Shown here: in pieces, positions 38,210-46,951 of the stretch
Layout of the letters: the number at the start of each line of letters is the position of its first letter
How positions within the stretch are numbered: the first letter of the stretch is position 1
From: an uncultured Photobacterium sp.
GTDB taxonomy: Bacteria; Pseudomonadota; Gammaproteobacteria; Enterobacterales; Vibrionaceae
Reading direction: 5' to 3'
Length of the DNA stretch: 64,000 nt
NCBI RefSeq assembly: GCF_947039875.1
Contig: NZ_CAMRAN010000013.1
Span: 1-64,000 of the forward strand
Program-made: the position numbers and the translations under genes
The notes under the pieces: generated by a model
Databases searched by the model: none
Told to the model about the DNA's origin: nothing
The model's input: only the letters and a program-made list of their open reading frames with translations

Positions 38210-38914
38210 CTATGATTTTTTATAATTATTTGACCTAAACTTTCCAGGCGAACACCCGATGTGTTTCTTAAATACTCGGGAAAAATAAGACACATCTTTA
38301 AAGCCTGCAGAAACCGCCACTGATGCGATTTTTTCACGATCAGAACTTAATAATCCACAAGCTAAATCTAATCGTTTTTGAATAATATACTGCTTTAATG
38401 TTACACCCATCGTAGTATGAAATAATCGAGAAAAATAAGTAGCTGAAAAATCACACGCTTTCGCTAATTCTTCTTCACGTAATGGCGCACTAATATCATC
38501 ATCAATAATAGATAACGCAGGTAATATTGAACGTTCACGTTGTGATATATCATTATCAACAACACTCTCTTCTTTATGAGTATGTAACCGACTTAAACAA
38601 CTATCAATTTTTTGTCTCTTTGCACTAGCAACTAAGATATCCTCAGCACCTGCACGCAGTGCAACAACCGCTAACTCAGAATCTAAATCATGATAAACAA
38701 TCACGATTTTCACAATAGGATAATGCTGTTTGATAATTCTTAATAATTTAAAACCATTAGAATGTGAATTTTCAAGTTCAATAAAAATTAATTCATACCC
38801 AGTCATCGTTAATAATAGTTCATAAGGTGATATTTCTAAAACATTATGATTTTTAACAAGATTATTTTTAACATTGGTATATTTTTCTTTATGGCAGCAA
38901 TTAACCCAGATCAT
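38210..38914 (-). CDS. AraC-family regulator with degenerate receiver-like N-terminus
   Basis: 234 residues. The C-terminal ~100 residues form an AraC/XylS DNA-binding domain with two helix-turn-helix units (REEELAKACDFSATYFSRLF and ASVAVSAGFKDVSYFSRVFK, then HIGCSPGKFR). The N-terminal ~115 residues resemble a response-regulator receiver. Where the phosphorylated Asp is expected, the sequence is GYELIFIELENS (Glu46), and the N-terminal acidic pair is missing, so phosphorylation is unlikely. I prefer the ATG at 38914 after GGGGGT over upstream GTGs. It is divergent from the chitinase-like gene, which it may control. Confidence 0.82.
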   Translation of the reverse strand: MIWVNCCHKEKYTNVKNNLVKNHNVLEISPYELLLTMTGYELIFIELENSHSNGFKLLRIIKQHYPIVKIVIVYHDLDSELAVVALRAGAEDILVASAKRQKIDSCLSRLHTHKEESVVDNDISQRERSILPALSIIDDDISAPLREEELAKACDFSATYFSRLFHTTMGVTLKQYIIQKRLDLACGLLSSDREKIASVAVSAGFKDVSYFSRVFKKHIGCSPGKFRSNNYKKS

Positions 38915-39273
38915 ATTACCCCCGAACACCACAATTAGTGTACTAAGTTATCCAACATTACGCCTTTAATATAAAATTCATTTATACCTTTAAATAATAA
39001 AATAATTACATGCTATTAATAAAATAATTTAATCTTCTTAATTCTGCTGTTCCAAATATTAGATTTCAGCACTATTACTTCAATATACCAATGAAAAATA
39101 AAATGATAATTAAAAAGAATATTCAACAGATTATAGCGTTGCCTGACTCATGTCAGCGATTTGAATGAGTCCTTGTTTTGTGATGCATATCTAATAACAA
39201 TAACAAACGGTTATCGGGATATTATAGATACAGTCAATAATAACAGCAGTTCTTATATCTTGATTAAACGTAA
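38915..39273. promoter_or_regulatory. Divergent promoter region between the AraC regulator and GH18 genes
   Basis: 359 AT-rich bases. A CRP-like half site, TGTGATGCATATCT, lies near 39180, without a good second half. No other operator is clear, though AraC-type sites are usually direct repeats that are hard to see by eye. Confidence 0.35.
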
Positions 39274-40602
39274 ATGACTTCTTTTTTAGCCACAACTCGA
39301 TCCATTTCTGTATACTCACTTTTAGCCTGTAGCTTATTATTCCAAATAAATATTACGCATGCTGCTGAACATGATCGTCCCTATACGGTTGCAGCTTATT
39401 ATCCTGATTGGAAAGTTTATACCCCTAACAATCCGTATTCTGCAAGCATGATCCCTGCAGAGAAATTAACTCATCTTATCTATGCTTTTCTGGCAGCCTG
39501 TGGTCCTGTCGATTCATCTCCTGATAACATCAAAAAAATAATTAAAACCCAATGTAAAGATAAACCTATTGGCACTGCCATTATTTTAGATGAATATGCC
39601 GCATTACAAATAAAACTTGCGGGTGAAACTGCCAAGAATGTCAGTTATAAAGGTAATTTTGGCCAATTAAAACTACTATCAGAAAAATACCCTCACTTAA
39701 ATATCCTTCCAAGTTTTGGGGGCTGGACCCTTTCAGAGCCCTTTCATACCTTTGCGATTGATCCTATTTATCGTCAGATATTTGTAAACTCTGCAATAGA
39801 TTTAATCACGAAATATGATTTTTTTGATGGTATCCAAATTGACTGGGAATATCCTGGCGGTCATGGATTATCAGGAAAAGGAAAAGAACAAGTCTCTCAA
39901 GAGCGAGAAGCCTATAGCCTTTTGATTGCGGAATTACGACATAAATTAGATAGCTTAGGAAATAAGAATAACCGTCATTACCAACTTTCAGCGGCGATCA
40001 ATGCCGATAAAAAAACATTACCTGGTATCAACTGGGCCCATGTTGCTAATCATTTAGATCAGATCTATTTAATGAGTTTTGATTTCTTAGGCAACTGGAG
40101 TAGCGTCGTTGGCCATCACAGCAATCTATACAGTACTGCCAATACACCCAATAATAATTCTGTGGATAATCTAGTAAAAACACTGATAGCAAAACAGGTT
40201 GATCCGCATAAGATCATTATTGGGAGTTCTTTTTATGGCAGAGGGTGGCAAGGTGTTGATCTTATATCCCCCGACAAACTTGAAAATTTACAGAGCCAAG
40301 GTGGATTACGTAAAGGCTCTGACATTAAAGATCCTGGGTATTTTACTTACAGTGATATCAGTAAATATTTTATTAACAACCCTAAATTAGGATACCGTTA
40401 TTACTATGACCAGTATGCTGAGGCTGCTGTACTCTATAATCAAAAAAACAAAGAATATATTAGTTTTGAAGATAAACGTTCCCTCAAAGCTAAAGCTGAT
40501 TATGCAAAGAAACATAAACTTGGCGGCGTGTTTGGTTGGGAAGTCACATCTGACGCGAATAATGAACTGGTCACCATACTCGATAATAATTTAAATCCTT
40601 AA
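39274..40602 (+). CDS. Secreted GH18 chitinase-like protein with altered active-site motif
   Basis: 442-residue precursor with a signal peptide (cleavage likely after THA at residues 28-30) and a glycoside hydrolase 18 barrel. Supporting motifs are YTVAAYYPDW, LPSFGGW (the SxGG motif, residues 147-150), LSAAINADKK, YLMSFDF and GGVFGWEVTSD. The catalytic motif is DGIQIDWE (185-192). The proton donor Glu192 and Asp190 are present, but the second Asp of DxxDxDxE is Gln188. This could lower activity or shift pH dependence. No chitin-binding domain is attached. It probably acts in the periplasm or outside the cell on chitin or related sugars. The ribosome binding site is weak. Confidence 0.85.
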   Translation: MTSFLATTRSISVYSLLACSLLFQINITHAAEHDRPYTVAAYYPDWKVYTPNNPYSASMIPAEKLTHLIYAFLAACGPVDSSPDNIKKIIKTQCKDKPIGTAIILDEYAALQIKLAGETAKNVSYKGNFGQLKLLSEKYPHLNILPSFGGWTLSEPFHTFAIDPIYRQIFVNSAIDLITKYDFFDGIQIDWEYPGGHGLSGKGKEQVSQEREAYSLLIAELRHKLDSLGNKNNRHYQLSAAINADKKTLPGINWAHVANHLDQIYLMSFDFLGNWSSVVGHHSNLYSTANTPNNNSVDNLVKTLIAKQVDPHKIIIGSSFYGRGWQGVDLISPDKLENLQSQGGLRKGSDIKDPGYFTYSDISKYFINNPKLGYRYYYDQYAEAAVLYNQKNKEYISFEDKRSLKAKADYAKKHKLGGVFGWEVTSDANNELVTILDNNLNP

Positions 40603-40701
40603 TTATCAAGTATAACTTACTATTAATATCAATTGCGCTAGCATAACTGATAGCTCTTTAGCTGATTTATTTTTATACGGAATATTCCTTTTATTACCAT
40701 C

Positions 40702-40738
40702 AGGCGCTTATTTTATTTCGCTAGCGCCTTTTTTTTTA
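40702..40738 (+). terminator. Terminator after the GH18 gene
   Basis: AGGCGCT / AGCGCCT with a 14-base loop and a run of nine T. Confidence 0.88.
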
Positions 40739-40746
40739 CTTTTTTG

Positions 40747-40775
40747 CTGACAATCACATTTTTATCCCCTAACAT
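40747..40775 (+). promoter_or_regulatory. Candidate promoter of the riboswitch transcript
   Basis: CTGACA, a 17-base spacer and TAACAT place the start of transcription just before the first glycine aptamer. Confidence 0.45.
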
Positions 40776-40794
40776 TGCGGACGAAATGAGTTCC

Positions 40795-41055
40795 GATGAA
40801 GATAGCAGGAGAGCGGCCATTGACGACTGCCATTATGGCATAATACGTCGGCCCGCCGAAGAAGTAAGCGAAAAACAACATGATCCCATCAGGTTGTCAC
40901 TCGTAAATCTTTCAGGCACCAGGTTGCAGTAATGCAATAGGTATGGACTGTTATTGGAGGAGCCTCTGGAGAGACTCGTTAAATCGAGCGCCGAAGGAGC
41001 AAACCGTTGCAATATAGCGGTGAAACTCTCAGGCAAAAGGACAGAGGAGATAAGA
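40795..41055 (+). ncRNA. Tandem glycine riboswitch
   Basis: Two adjacent glycine-aptamer-like units. The second is canonical: CTCTGGAGAGACTCG, GCGCCGAAGGAGCAAACC, then CTCTCAGGCAAAAGGACAGA. The first (about 40795-40940) has AGCAGGAGAGCGG, CCGCCGAAGAAGTAAGCG and CTTTCAGGCACCAGG. It carries longer stems and an extra small hairpin (TTGCAGTAATGCAA) near its end. The unit lies 80 bases before an AGCS symporter gene. The same arrangement is well known in Vibrio cholerae, where the tandem switch responds to glycine. Whether it turns expression on or off cannot be read with certainty. Confidence 0.93.
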
Positions 41056-41134
41056 GCAGCAACCAGAAGCCATTCTGTAACTAACATTTACCTGTTGTTC
41101 TGTATCTCTTCCTTTGTACGTTGAAGGAGGAATA

Positions 41135-42535
41135 ATGAATCCACTACATGACACAATTTTTAATTTTCTACGCACGTTAGATAGCTTTGTTTGGGGACCT
41201 CCCCTATTAATTTTATTAGTAGGTACAGGTTTATATCTCACTATTCGACTTGGTTTTATCCAGATCCGTTACCTACCACTGGCATTACAGTATGTTTTTG
41301 GTGGTAAAAAAGATCCAGATAGTCGTGGCGAAGGTGATGTTTCAAGCTTTGCTGCTTTATGTACTGCTTTATCTGCAACAATTGGTACAGGTAATATTGT
41401 TGGTGTTGCAACCGCAATTAAACTCGGTGGTCCCGGCGCACTATTTTGGATGTGGCTTGCTGCTTTATTTGGCATGGCAACAAAATATGCAGAGTGCTTA
41501 TTAGCCGTTAAATACCGTGAAATTGATGCGAATGGTCAAATTCTTGGTGGCCCAATGTACTACCTTGAAAAAGGGGTTGGCAGTAAATGGCTTGCTAAAC
41601 TGTTTGCAATTTTTGCTGTGGGTGTTGCCTGCTTTGGTATTGGTACCTTTCCACAAGCAAACGCTATAGTAGAAGCAGCACATATTTCATTTAGCGCACC
41701 TAAAGAAATCACGGTTGTTATATTAACGCTATTGGTTGCAACGGTAACATTAGGCGGTATTCAATCCATTTCTAAAGTAGCAAGTACGGTTGTACCATTG
41801 ATGGCTGGCTTTTATATTATAGCTTGCCTAATCGTTTTAGGTACCAACTTCCATGCGCTACCCGCTGCTATTGAAACCGTTATTCAATCTGCCTTTACGG
41901 GTCATGCTGCTACTGGTGGCTTTGTGGGTGCTGGAATGATGCTTGCAATTCAATCAGGTATTGCGCGAGGCGTATTCTCTAATGAGTCAGGATTGGGCAG
42001 CGCGCCTATTGCTGCTGCTGCGGCACAGACAAATTCATGTGTACGCCAAGGCTTAGTCTCAATGACAGGTACGTTCTTTGATACGATTATCATCTGTACT
42101 ATGACAGGTTTAACGCTTGTGGTAACAGGTGCATGGGCAGGCGATTTCGCTGGTGCAACCATGACAACGCATGCCTTTGCTACTGGTTTGAATTCTGAAT
42201 ACTATGGCCCTTTAATGGTCTCTGTTGGCCTAATGTTCTTTGCCTTTACTACTATTTTAGGCTGGAACTACTATGGTGAACGCTGTATTACGTATTTATT
42301 TGGCGTAAAAGCAATCATGCCATACAAGTTAGTTTTCTTAGTCCTCATCGCAAGTGGCGCTTTCATGCAACTTGATATGATTTGGGTTATTGCTGATATT
42401 GTTAATGGCTTAATGGCTATTCCAAACCTGATTGGCTTAGTGGTATTGCGCCATGTTGTTATTGCGGAAACTCAGCAATACTTCATAAACCTAAAGTCAC
42501 AGCGCAAAAATAGCGATCCAATCTCAGTAAGCTAA
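41135..42535 (+). CDS. AGCS-family symporter under glycine riboswitch control
   Basis: 466-residue sodium:amino-acid symporter of the alanine/glycine:cation family. It has YLTIRLGFIQIRYLPLALQY, IGTGNIVGVATAIKLGGPGA, FWMWLAALFGMATKYAE and GIARGVFSNESGLGSAP, with about ten membrane segments. It is a clear paralogue of the protein at 27072-28574. The upstream tandem glycine riboswitch points to glycine as substrate, a strong inference from the regulation. The ATG at 41135 has AAGGAGG five bases upstream, a very strong site; the upstream in-frame TTG at 41114 runs through that site and is rejected. Confidence 0.94.
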   Translation: MNPLHDTIFNFLRTLDSFVWGPPLLILLVGTGLYLTIRLGFIQIRYLPLALQYVFGGKKDPDSRGEGDVSSFAALCTALSATIGTGNIVGVATAIKLGGPGALFWMWLAALFGMATKYAECLLAVKYREIDANGQILGGPMYYLEKGVGSKWLAKLFAIFAVGVACFGIGTFPQANAIVEAAHISFSAPKEITVVILTLLVATVTLGGIQSISKVASTVVPLMAGFYIIACLIVLGTNFHALPAAIETVIQSAFTGHAATGGFVGAGMMLAIQSGIARGVFSNESGLGSAPIAAAAAQTNSCVRQGLVSMTGTFFDTIIICTMTGLTLVVTGAWAGDFAGATMTTHAFATGLNSEYYGPLMVSVGLMFFAFTTILGWNYYGERCITYLFGVKAIMPYKLVFLVLIASGAFMQLDMIWVIADIVNGLMAIPNLIGLVVLRHVVIAETQQYFINLKSQRKNSDPISVS

Positions 42536-42553
42536 TTAACCTTAGCTCACAAT

Positions 42554-42598
42554 AAAAAGCCTCAGTTCATCACTGCAACGTGATACTGAGGCTTTTTT
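42554..42598 (+). terminator. Terminator after the glycine symporter gene
   Basis: AAGCCTCAGT...ACTGAGGCTT stem, with an inner ATCAC/GTGAT pairing, then six T. Confidence 0.92.
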
Positions 42599-42830
42599 GC
42601 TTCTTATTAATCCTATTACTTATTAAACCGTCTCTCGCTTGCCATAAGCAGACCATCATCATCTCGCTCAGCTCTAACGCCCCTCTTAATTACCATCGAT
42701 CTCTATCACATCCTTAGGCTCTTCAACAGTAACACCATTAACAAGCTAATCATTACCATGTTGCCAACATCAATACAGATGAATGTGACTCTTCTATATT
42801 TGATATAATCTACACAATAACACATACCCT

Positions 42831-42887
42831 GCTCTTCCTGCTCTTCCTGCTCTTCCTGCTCTTCCTGCTCTTCCTGCTCTTCCTGCT
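42831..42887. repeat. 9-bp VNTR, six perfect copies
   Basis: GCTCTTCCT is repeated six times without error (42831-42884), followed by a partial GCT. It lies in the gap between the glycine symporter terminator and the terminator of the peptide transporter, outside any gene. The perfect array suggests recent slippage. The rest of 42599-42909 shows no gene. Confidence 0.97.
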
Positions 42888-42909
42888 ATACATCATATTA
42901 TTCATAAAC

Positions 42910-42954
42910 AAAAACGGATGCCAACAACGCTGAACGTTGGCATCCGTTTTATTT
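42910..42954 (-). terminator. Terminator of the POT transporter gene
   Basis: AAAACGGATGCCAAC pairs with GTTGGCATCCGTTTT, a long stem with T-rich flanks on both sides. Confidence 0.92.
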
Positions 42955-42983
42955 AGCAATACAGCTTTAATCAATAATTATGA

Positions 42984-44462
42984 TTATGCAGCTGTTACCT
43001 CTGTAGGTGTATCTTCACCACGCATAACACGCGTTAGTTTTGGTGCAATAAGCATAGTGAAAATAGCAATACCAGCAGTAGAGTAACCAATAATGCCAAA
43101 CACATGGCTATATAACATTAGTGTTTGATGCGGTTCAATAACGTTTGCAGGCGCCGCAGTTAGCGTCGCAACCCAACCCGCAACAACCGCAGCAGTTGCT
43201 GATGTTAGGAACCACATACCCATTGCAAAGCCCATCATACGTTGTGGTACAAGTTGAGCTACCATTGCTAAACCAAGACCCGATACGAATAACTCACCGA
43301 TAGATTGGAATCCATAAGAAACAATAAGCCAGTTTGAATCAACAATACCATCGCTATTGGCAAAATGTGCACCAAGTACTAACACTAAGAATGACAAGCT
43401 ACATAGCACCATGCCCAATGCAAATTTAAATGGCATAGAGAAACGATCGCCATATTTATTGTAAATCATCGCAAGTACTGGACTGGCAATCATGATCCAT
43501 AATGGGTTAAGTGCTTGGAACTGTTCAGGCGCAACACTGATACCAAATAAATCATGAGAAATATTATGGATAGCAAAGAAGTTCAGTGATGTCGGCATTT
43601 GGAAATAAAGAACAAAGAACACTACACCTTGTAGCATTAATATAAAGGCAACGAACATTTTTGCACGTTCAATACCTGATGTTGAGAATAGCTCTTTAAA
43701 GTACAAACCAACAATAGTACAACCAACAACAATTAAAATAGCATGTGCATAAAATAGGTGCTGTAATAATACTGAGCTAACAAAACTTAATGCGATAGTA
43801 CCGATAACAACACCAAGATAATATGTTTTGTTAACAGACTTCATGTCCGGCTTAGAACCGATAGTTTTAACAATATGACCACTAATAAAGAAGTTAATAA
43901 GAGTAATAACTAGGCCAGCAGCACTTACACCAAAGGCAAAATCATAACCAAATCTCTCTGCGATCCATGGTGATAATAACATTGAGAAAAACGAACCTAG
44001 GTTGATAGCCATATAGTACATGGTAAATGCACCATCTAGGCGAGGATCATCTTTACCATAAACTTTTGCTAGTAAACTTGAAGGGTTTGCCTTAAATAAG
44101 CCATTACCCATGGTAATAAAGCCCATTGCTATATAGATAAGATCTGAACCACCGTAACCACTGGTTGCAGATAAACCTAATAAAGCATAACCAACAACAA
44201 GTACCATCGCGCCTAATCGAATGGTTCTTTTTGTTCCGAGAACTTTATCCCCTACCCAGCCTCCGATAGCAACAGAACCATATACCAATGCTGAAAAAGC
44301 GCCAAATAAAGTAAAAGAAGCGGTTTCTGACATGCCAAGAATTTTAACCATATAAACAGTTAAAATTGCTTGCATACCGTAGAAGCCAAAGCGTTCCCAG
44401 AATTCAATTGAAAATATCAAATAGAACGGTTTTGGTTGTTTAAATACGTTCCCGTCAGACAT
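42984..44462 (-). CDS. Proton-dependent peptide transporter (POT/PTR2, Dtp family)
   Basis: 492-residue inner-membrane di/tripeptide:proton symporter. The ExxER motif needed for proton coupling is intact (EFWERFGFYG; Glu20, Glu23, Arg24). About 12-14 membrane helices are expected. MYYMAINLGSFFSMLLSPW and FVSGLGLAMVAQLVPQRMMG are typical of the family. Its length and motifs fit DtpA/DtpB of E. coli, but I do not choose one. The ATG at 44462 has AAGGA eight bases upstream. It is monocistronic, with a strong terminator. Confidence 0.92.
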   Translation of the reverse strand: MSDGNVFKQPKPFYLIFSIEFWERFGFYGMQAILTVYMVKILGMSETASFTLFGAFSALVYGSVAIGGWVGDKVLGTKRTIRLGAMVLVVGYALLGLSATSGYGGSDLIYIAMGFITMGNGLFKANPSSLLAKVYGKDDPRLDGAFTMYYMAINLGSFFSMLLSPWIAERFGYDFAFGVSAAGLVITLINFFISGHIVKTIGSKPDMKSVNKTYYLGVVIGTIALSFVSSVLLQHLFYAHAILIVVGCTIVGLYFKELFSTSGIERAKMFVAFILMLQGVVFFVLYFQMPTSLNFFAIHNISHDLFGISVAPEQFQALNPLWIMIASPVLAMIYNKYGDRFSMPFKFALGMVLCSLSFLVLVLGAHFANSDGIVDSNWLIVSYGFQSIGELFVSGLGLAMVAQLVPQRMMGFAMGMWFLTSATAAVVAGWVATLTAAPANVIEPHQTLMLYSHVFGIIGYSTAGIAIFTMLIAPKLTRVMRGEDTPTEVTAA

Positions 44463-45013
44463 ATGCTGTTCCTTGAAAGATTTCAGGTAAAACTAATCTA
44501 AACACGTATATTTCTTAATGTTATTTCGCCCCAATGTGAAATAACAACAATAATGACGCTATACCGTTTTATTAGTAATGAATATAAAGTAAAAAGCAGC
44601 TACAAATTATAGTTATGCATTTTCTTACATTAAGACTGAAATAAAACAATAAATAAAGACACCGAAAATGGAATATTACATACCATCAATGTAATGTACT
44701 CATTAACCCTTTATAAACATACAATTACGTCATTAAAAACATCATTCGAATATTGTCCTAATATATTGTCATTTCTTTAGATACAATAATCATCAATGAT
44801 AATAATTATTATTGAGACTTTACCTATTAAAATAGCCTATTTTTTAAACTATTTTATCTCTTCATATTATTATTTAAAAACAAGCACATTGAGCATATTG
44901 TTAAAATAATTACGTTACTTATTTTTACTTTTATTAACTACATCTCAACATATATATTCAATATAAAGAATAAAGTAGGTATTATACGAGCAATACTTTG
45001 ATGGGGACGTTTT
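44463..45013. other. Long intergenic region with Fur-box-like site
   Basis: 551 very AT-rich bases upstream of the peptide transporter, part of a 900-base gap without a sound gene. TGATAATAATTATTA at 44797-44811 matches 14 of 15 positions of the 7-1-7 Fur consensus, but AT-rich DNA produces such matches by chance. No iron gene is adjacent. No RNA gene could be identified. Confidence 0.3.
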
Positions 45014-45317
45014 ATGCAATTTACTGTAAGCGGTATTATTGGATTAACCGCAGATAATAAATTTATTATACATCCAGCATGTGTAGCGAACTTCCTCATT
45101 TTGAAGAAAATAACCACAAGTAACCGTACTAAAATATGTTAATCATTCCAAAGTTAAGAACCAGCCATATAAAAAATGCTTATTAATTCGTAATAATACC
45201 AATAATAATCACTGGCAGCCTTGTACCTTACTTCCTGATAAGACCGACAATATCACGGCTGATGTTCAACTTATGCATCAAAACCTACATAAGTATTATT
45301 TCTCTTCCACATTTTAA
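45014..45317 (+). pseudogene. Possible frameshifted gene relic
   Basis: An ATG frame (MQFTVSGIIGLTADNKF...) preceded by GGGG runs 42 codons to a TAA at 45140. A second frame, one base out of phase, stays open from about 45113 to a TAA at 45315. It reads KVKNQPYKKCLLIRNN and then HWQPCTLLPDKTDNITADVQ. Together they would give a protein of about 100 residues broken by one frameshift. I do not recognise it. It may be chance. Confidence 0.3.
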
Positions 45318-45346
45318 AATGCCTGCGTTATAGCGCAGGCATTTAT
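45313..45346 (-). terminator. Terminator after yegD
   Basis: AAATGCCTGCG pairs with CGCAGGCATTT in minus orientation, then TTAAAAT. It is 18 bases beyond the yegD stop. Confidence 0.8.
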
Positions 45347-45363
45347 ATCATTACCATTATTTG

Positions 45364-46716
45364 TTAACGGTAACAACGCTCACCCCAACGCGCTAATCCC
45401 GCCGTTACAGAACCAAAGTAGCTCCCGCTTACGATAGGAATATTCGGTAACTGTTGCTCTATGCATTGGCGTAAAATAGGTGAACGAGCGGTACCCCCCG
45501 TCATAAAGATAACATCTGGCTTAATTTGACTTTGAGCCATTGCTTCAACAACAAGCTCGCGCATTTTTTCTTTTGGTGTTTCAATTGCTTCTGCTAATTG
45601 CTGTGTCGAAATATCCACATGAAATAAATCTTGCATCAATGCCATATTCACCGTGTGGTAAGCTTGGCTCGATAATGCAATTTTTGCTTCTTCTGCATGA
45701 CGAATAATCTGGTAACCTAATGTCTCATGGTAAACATGTATTAATCGTGACAATAATTGAGGATCAGCAGCATCATGACGCAGCTTTTCTAACGCACGTA
45801 AATTAGCATCACCATAAAATTCAGTCTGTGCTGCAACGTTATTAATCGCAATCGGGTTCCAAAACTGATTAAACGGCATATCAATACCACGTACCGTTTT
45901 ACTACCTAAACCAAATTGAGGCATAAGTTGTTTAAACGCTAAATGGATATCAAGGTCATTACCACCAATACGTTGACCACTATGCGCCAATAAACTTGAA
46001 CTACGATCGGTTAAATGACGAAAACTAGGTCCCATCTGAATTAATGAGCAGTCAGTTGTACCACCACCGATATCAACCACCAGCACAGTTTTATCTGCAG
46101 TTAAGGTTGATTCATATTCAAGCCCTGCGGCAACGGGTTCAAATTGAAAGCATACATTTTTAAAACCTGCTCGTTTAGCGGCCTGTGATAAAATACCTTC
46201 CGCCTGCTGGTTAGCACTTTCACCACCGATCCCCTGAAAGTTTACTGGACGTCCAATAACAGTACTAGTGATATCTTGTTGTAAGCTTTGTTCTGCCGTA
46301 CGTTTAATGTTAACCATCATTGCGCAAACAAGATCTTCAAAAAAACTGATCTGACCATCACGTAAACCGTTCGCACCCAAAAATGATTTTGGTGATTTTA
46401 CGTAATAGACTTCTTCAGGATCACCAAGGTATAGATCAAGCGCAGCCTGACCAAATTGCAGATCGCCAGCAACAACCTCAATATCTTCTTCTCGATTAAA
46501 AGCCATTGCGCGACGTAGTACTTGCTCCCCAACACTGTCTGAGGGTGAAATTCCCATAAAACGATACAGGTATTCAGACACTGCTTCTCGGGTTGGTGCA
46601 CATAAGGTCGACGGAATATATTGATTATTGTTCTCTAGCGGTAAAAGTTTAGGTTTATTATCTTCCATCACTGCAACCGAACAATTCGCGGTCCCATAAT
46701 CAAATCCAATGTACAT
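45364..46716 (-). CDS. yegD: Hsp70-family chaperone-like protein YegD
   Basis: 450 residues, the same length as E. coli YegD. It is an Hsp70-like ATPase domain without the peptide-binding domain. Motifs are GFDYGTANCSVAV near the N-terminus, VVDIGGGTTDCSLI, GGNDLDIHLAF and VIFMTGGTARSPIL. Family members have no settled role. It is the third divergent Hsp70 in this window, 23 kb from the other two and not closely similar to them. The ATG at 46716 has only a weak ribosome binding site. The hairpin GCGGC/GCCGC at 46733-46748 lies in its 5' leader. Confidence 0.93.
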   Translation of the reverse strand: MYIGFDYGTANCSVAVMEDNKPKLLPLENNNQYIPSTLCAPTREAVSEYLYRFMGISPSDSVGEQVLRRAMAFNREEDIEVVAGDLQFGQAALDLYLGDPEEVYYVKSPKSFLGANGLRDGQISFFEDLVCAMMVNIKRTAEQSLQQDITSTVIGRPVNFQGIGGESANQQAEGILSQAAKRAGFKNVCFQFEPVAAGLEYESTLTADKTVLVVDIGGGTTDCSLIQMGPSFRHLTDRSSSLLAHSGQRIGGNDLDIHLAFKQLMPQFGLGSKTVRGIDMPFNQFWNPIAINNVAAQTEFYGDANLRALEKLRHDAADPQLLSRLIHVYHETLGYQIIRHAEEAKIALSSQAYHTVNMALMQDLFHVDISTQQLAEAIETPKEKMRELVVEAMAQSQIKPDVIFMTGGTARSPILRQCIEQQLPNIPIVSGSYFGSVTAGLARWGERCYR

Positions 46717-46885
46717 CGATTAACACTCACATGCGGCAAAAAAGCCGCTAATAATAGCTGATTATAAGGTCTAACACACGGAGATATTCACGCTTAAAAT
46801 TAGATAACCTATCAGCACTGATAAATATTTAACATTCGTACACAAATTAATTAAGTGGCACATTTTTTATGAGTTTTTATCATTT

Positions 46886-46915
46886 TGTCGATGCATTTAT
46901 CATAAATTATCGACA
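46886..46915. promoter_or_regulatory. Inverted repeat upstream of the DsbA-like gene
   Basis: TGTCGAT (46886-46892) and ATCGACA (46909-46915) form a perfect 7-bp inverted repeat 36 bases before the DsbA-like start codon. It could be an operator in the divergent yegD / DsbA-like promoter region. The regulator is unknown. Confidence 0.4.
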
Positions 46916-46951
46916 TAATGGAATAATTATTATTTATAAAAGTACCGAAAC

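Noticed and set aside
40744..41241. Several short open frames on both strands before the glycine symporter.
   Set aside because: They lie inside the tandem glycine riboswitch and are explained by RNA structure, not coding.
44880..44935. Resemblance of AGCACATTGAGCATATTG to the core of the RyhB small RNA, 70 bases after a Fur-like site.
   Set aside because: The match is partial, the RyhB core bases are not kept in order, and no Rho-independent terminator follows.
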